A program made the translations under genes and the position numbers. Below, in pieces: positions 60,547 to 64,000 of a DNA stretch of 64,000 nt. The DNA comes from Capitulum mitella (taxonomy: Eukaryota; Arthropoda; Thecostraca; Pollicipedomorpha; Pollicipedidae): positions 5,208,001 to 5,272,000 of the forward strand of contig CP099846.1 of NCBI GenBank assembly GCA_030062745.1. The letters run 5' to 3'. Every line of letters starts with the position of its first letter. Positions within the stretch are counted from its first letter, which is position 1. A model generated the notes under the pieces. It was not told the DNA's origin, searched no databases, and saw nothing but the letters and a program-made list of their open reading frames with translations.

Positions 60547-62190
60547 GAGGTCCTGGCTCCAAGAGTGTCGCCAGTACTGTTGGCCTGAGGGCTGCCTGCG
60601 AGACTTGGTGAACGTTGATTACATAACGACTGAGAAGAAATACAAGTTTTATTTTTAACGTGATTTTTAATATAATTATTTCTAATATTATATTTTTTAT
60701 ATAATTAATATAAGTTTCCGCTGCCCGCATGGACGGCGGTGGCTGAACGGACTCTGTGTGTGGGGGGGGGGGGCTGGGGCTGCAGTTCTCCCTAGGAGGC
60801 TCTGGTGACGCTTTTGCCTCACTTCCAAGATGCCCTCTCCGCAACTGAAGTCCCCCCTTGATACGAAACACTGCAACAAACCATCAGCATACCGTTAGTC
60901 CTGCCCGGATTGTGTTACTGGCGCAGTAAGGCACGGCAAGTGGTGGTGCAAAAGAGGCAACGGCTCAGCCACAACAAAGCTAGCCGAGAATACAAAGACG
61001 TGCATGTACTACCTCTATTCTAGTCAAGCAGGAGAAATAATTTCACAACGGAGGCGCTGCATAGGATCAGTTTTGCTTCACAACATTGGTAACGCCGTTA
61101 TACACGGGTACCACAAGTCAGAAAGTTATTTCAGACTTGCACTGGAGGTTCGCGGACTCACTATGACGTGCAAATGCTGTGCTGCTGTCCGTACAACAAT
61201 GCAGTATTTTGCTTTATGGGAACTCAGAGGTCTTCTGGCGGATTTGGACCTCGCCAGCTCGGTCCGACCGTTCCTGAGATGTGGACCCTTGCAATATTGC
61301 GCAACATTTCGCTCTCCGACCCCGACAGTACCGCGCCTGCCAGACGCAGTTGTGGCCACTTCGACTTCCGTCTCAGAGGAGTCGTCACCTGCCGTGACTC
61401 GGGGGCGTCGCATACCGTCGGCTGCAGATGGTCAGCGTTTTCTGTCAGCACTGAATTTGTTGTTGTTTTTCAGTTAAACACAGAATTTGCAGCTGGCGGC
61501 GTACAAATGTCGGCCGATCAAATCTGCAGCTCCTGCTCACGCCCCTTGAGATGAATGGGCGGGCAAATCTGGGAGGCTGAGTGGATTGACGGATGGGCCC
61601 CTTTGCCCTCCACACACGTCTGGTCACTTGGGTTTTCCAAAACAGTGAAACTCACTTGGGTTTTCCAAAACACTTGGTCACTTGGGTTTTCCAAAACAGT
61701 AAGTCCCCGCCTTTGGTCTTGCCTTTTGTGAAGTACAGATCAATAGGATACAACCGAATTGAATTGCAAACTCGCCTTAGAGCTCAGCTTCACTGACCAG
61801 CTTCTTTCCCTGCTGCAATGAAAAAAATCGATCTCAGCTTCCGCATTTTCTGCAGTCACCTCGATCAGCCGAGGACCATCCTAACGTCAGTCCAGGAGTA
61901 AGGCTAAATACCTCAACGAAAACTTTCCCCGTGCTCGACACACGAGCCTAACTAGGACATAAATATAAACCGACATGAACCTAAGCCGGCACCATACTAA
62001 GTAAATGTCTTTGGTCCTGCGTTTTATTCTGGGGCTTGAATTTAATTACCACGTGTAATGGCGAATTACAATTAATTAAAAAAAGATTATGGGGTTTAAT
62101 GCTCCGCATCTCATGGCTACGGAAAGTCGTGCCACTGAAGGTCTCTGCTAAAGATTCTGACACGTGAACCGTGCTGTTGACTACAACGGA
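60547..62190. other. intergenic, CpG-rich open block at 61,000-61,560
   Basis: 61,004-61,477 (plus) and 61,168-61,554 (plus, other frame) are open for 157 and 128 codons, and the minus strand is open too, so base composition is a sufficient explanation. 61,625-61,705 has three tandem copies of CACTTGGGTTTTCCAAAACA. No known gene. Confidence 0.4.
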
Positions 62191-63400
62191 TTAACGCGCC
62201 ACCGACTGGGGGCGGGGTTGGCCGCCCCCCAGTCGGGGTTTTTCCGAGGTTTTCCAAGGCCGCGAGAGAACGAACAAACGCAGTGCCACAAAACTTTGTG
62301 TACCCTTTGCTTCATTATTTTTACACCTTATATTAAAGTTTTGACCTCAGATCAAGTCAGCTGTATGGCCTAGGTCAGGTCAAGTGGATCTATGTAGAAA
62401 AAACTTAAGCTTCCTGTAACTTTTTTTGGAGAACAGGACATCATAATAAAAATTCCAGGAATTGGAGATATTGATGGATGGGACAGATCTGCAACGTCAG
62501 ATTTTTTTAAAAATGTTCGGGATCACTGACTTACGGCCAACCCATTTTTAAGACATGTCGTCGTTTTTTTTTGGAATTTGACGAAATTTTTTGCCACATT
62601 TTAGCATGGGGTTTTCCAGACCGTCAATGAACCAAGCATCAATGATTTCCATCCATTGACCTTAGGTCAGGCCACAAATAGCCGTTATAAGCCAAAATGC
62701 GCCGTCGTCAAAATTGGCGAGGAATTACTCAGAACGGACTGATAACGGCAAAATTACCTGGCATGATTCCGAGCAATACAAAGAAGTCCAAAAAGTTTAA
62801 AGAAATTGCATATTGCGAAACAGACAGACTCTCGTGAATAAAGCTCCGCAAATGGTGTAAATTGATGACTATTGAATTTCTCCAAAACTGAAGTATGACA
62901 GACCTTCAGAAGAGTGATTAGAATAAAGGAATATGACATGAAAAGGACTATGTCGCAAAAAACAAAGAAACGCTTAAGTTAGTTCTCATTAATTTCGTAC
63001 CGCGTTCGGCCACGGCGCCGACCAAAAGTCGGCGTGAAAATCACCCTGTCTTTAACTCAGTTTTTCGGTGTTTTGGTCTAATTGCTTCGATTTAACAAAT
63101 CAGAGAAATTAGACGCGTATCGGCATCTGCGGACTTTTACCTGTTCATTGATGTCTTTCCCTAGACTTTACTAATCACAGCCCTCGAGATCCGGGCCGCT
63201 TTTCGGTTTCATGCAGCTGGCTGCGAGAAAACATATATTGGGCATAAATGGCTTACATACTGTCCAAAACTAAAAATGAGACAAGTTTCGAGCGCTTCTT
63301 GTCATGAGCTTTTCAACGATGTGCTTATTTTTATGCGACCAGCCGTTGGTGAGTCAGAGTGGGGCGGTCAACCGCCCTCTCCCAGTCGGGCGTGATCGAC
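62191..63400 (-). mobile_element. TTAA-type MITE-like element, family B copy 2 (inverted)
   Basis: Reverse complement of its right part matches the left part of 54,950-56,175 (GGTCGCATAAAAATAAGC, CTCATTTTTAGTTTTGG). Left end TTAACGCGCCACCGACTG; the right TTAA is eroded to a GTGATC context. Contains AGGTCAGGTCAAG and GACCTTAGGTCAGG. Confidence 0.65.
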
Positions 63401-63594
63401 GCCGACCGCCAGTCGCGCGCGGGGTAACTCACCTCCGTTGTCCTTTCACTCCAAATATGTTCTCTCGTCCCAGATTTCAAGGGCAGTAATGTGTGAATAG
63501 GTCTGCCATCTTTGTAGGGCAGGTCGCAGCAATGCGACCGGGAATTCGGTCTCCCCGATCTGCAGTCATCATCTTCCGCACATAATCGCAAGGA

Positions 63595-63960
63595 CGTCTT
63601 ATTGGTGTCACAAGAGAGCATTTGGAACGGCAAGGCATCCAAACACCATTCCAGCTGCCTGCTTGGTGTCATAGGGGTACATTTCAAACAACGGGGCGCC
63701 TATAATGCATCACAGCAGCGCACTCTTAGTATGACCGGGATGGCTTTTGAACGACAGGGTTTTAATACCACACCGCAGAAACGCCTCTGTGGAATCACAT
63801 GGACGTCTTTTGAACGGCAGGGGCATATACGCTACAATGTGGATGCCTTAAAATACGACGTGCCATTTCAAATAACAGTGCACCATGATTAATCACAGGG
63901 GCGCCTCTAAAGTGCTATGCCGTCAAAGGGGGCGCCTCTGTGTCACACGGACGCCACACT
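63595..63960. repeat. degenerate tandem repeat, about 61-62 bp period
   Basis: Four or more diverged units share the order GGTGTCACAAG, CATTTGAACGGCAGGG, GGCGCCTATA, CACACCGCAGCC; a related fragment is at 57,300-57,360. May extend beyond the right edge of the window. Confidence 0.5.
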
Positions 63961-64000
63961 TATGAAAAAATCATCCATGCGCTTCAACGTGGATCTCTCC

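Noticed and set aside
60443..60871. 142-codon minus ORF
   Set aside because: Spans the arm of an inverted repeat and a G-run; low-complexity Ile/Lys stretch in the middle.
61004..61477. 157-codon ORF
   Set aside because: Three frames in this CpG-rich block are open and none resembles a known protein; kept only as an unassigned region.
63595..63960. CRISPR-like regular repeat
   Set aside because: Repeats are diverged, units are contiguous without unique spacers, and the genome is eukaryotic.

Overview
This is a 64 kb piece of an animal nuclear genome, most likely an arthropod or a related invertebrate. Genes are split by GT-AG introns. Coding exons are GC-rich with strong G/C third positions, and the sequence between genes is full of microsatellites, minisatellites, decayed LINEs and short TIR elements. 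The TBP-related factor has the insect-like TRF2 form. I cannot name the species.

Four genes could be assembled exon by exon with consistent splice phases: Cdc42 (minus, coding 5,801 to 3,903, 191 aa), TBPL1/TRF2 (plus, coding 20,365 to 22,870, 271 aa), WAC (plus, coding 25,418 to 40,976, nine exons, 462 aa) and TXNL1 (minus, coding 45,451 to 43,447, 289 aa). Cdc42 and TBPL1 probably share a divergent promoter near 10.8-11.6 kb. WAC and TXNL1 converge, with tail ends about 2 kb apart. A fifth, unrecognised and possibly frameshifted coding candidate lies at 1,969-2,422 on the minus strand. The genes are unrelated housekeeping genes (GTPase signalling, core-promoter transcription, H2B-ubiquitination adaptor, proteasome-associated thioredoxin) and show no operon-like logic.

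Layout: 0-3.9 kb is repeat-rich flank with a TTAA-bounded element. 3.9-10.8 kb is Cdc42. 10.8-11.6 kb is the divergent promoter. 11.6-23.9 kb is TBPL1 with an inferred long 5' intron. 25.2-41.4 kb is WAC. 43.4-50.7 kb is TXNL1 with an inferred long 5' intron. 51-64 kb is a gene-poor nest of TTAA-bounded MITE-like elements, inverted repeats and satellites.

The most unusual structures are in WAC. The splice acceptors of exon 2 and exon 5 are each the last unit of a tandem array, so the exon 5 intron holds about 37 copies of a 28-bp unit that includes the 3' splice site. A second large pattern is severe CpG loss confined to the long first introns (known or inferred) of the four genes, while promoters, coding exons and intergenic repeats keep normal CpG. 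A third is a set of TTAA-bounded, piggyBac-like non-autonomous elements carrying many AGGTCA half-sites.
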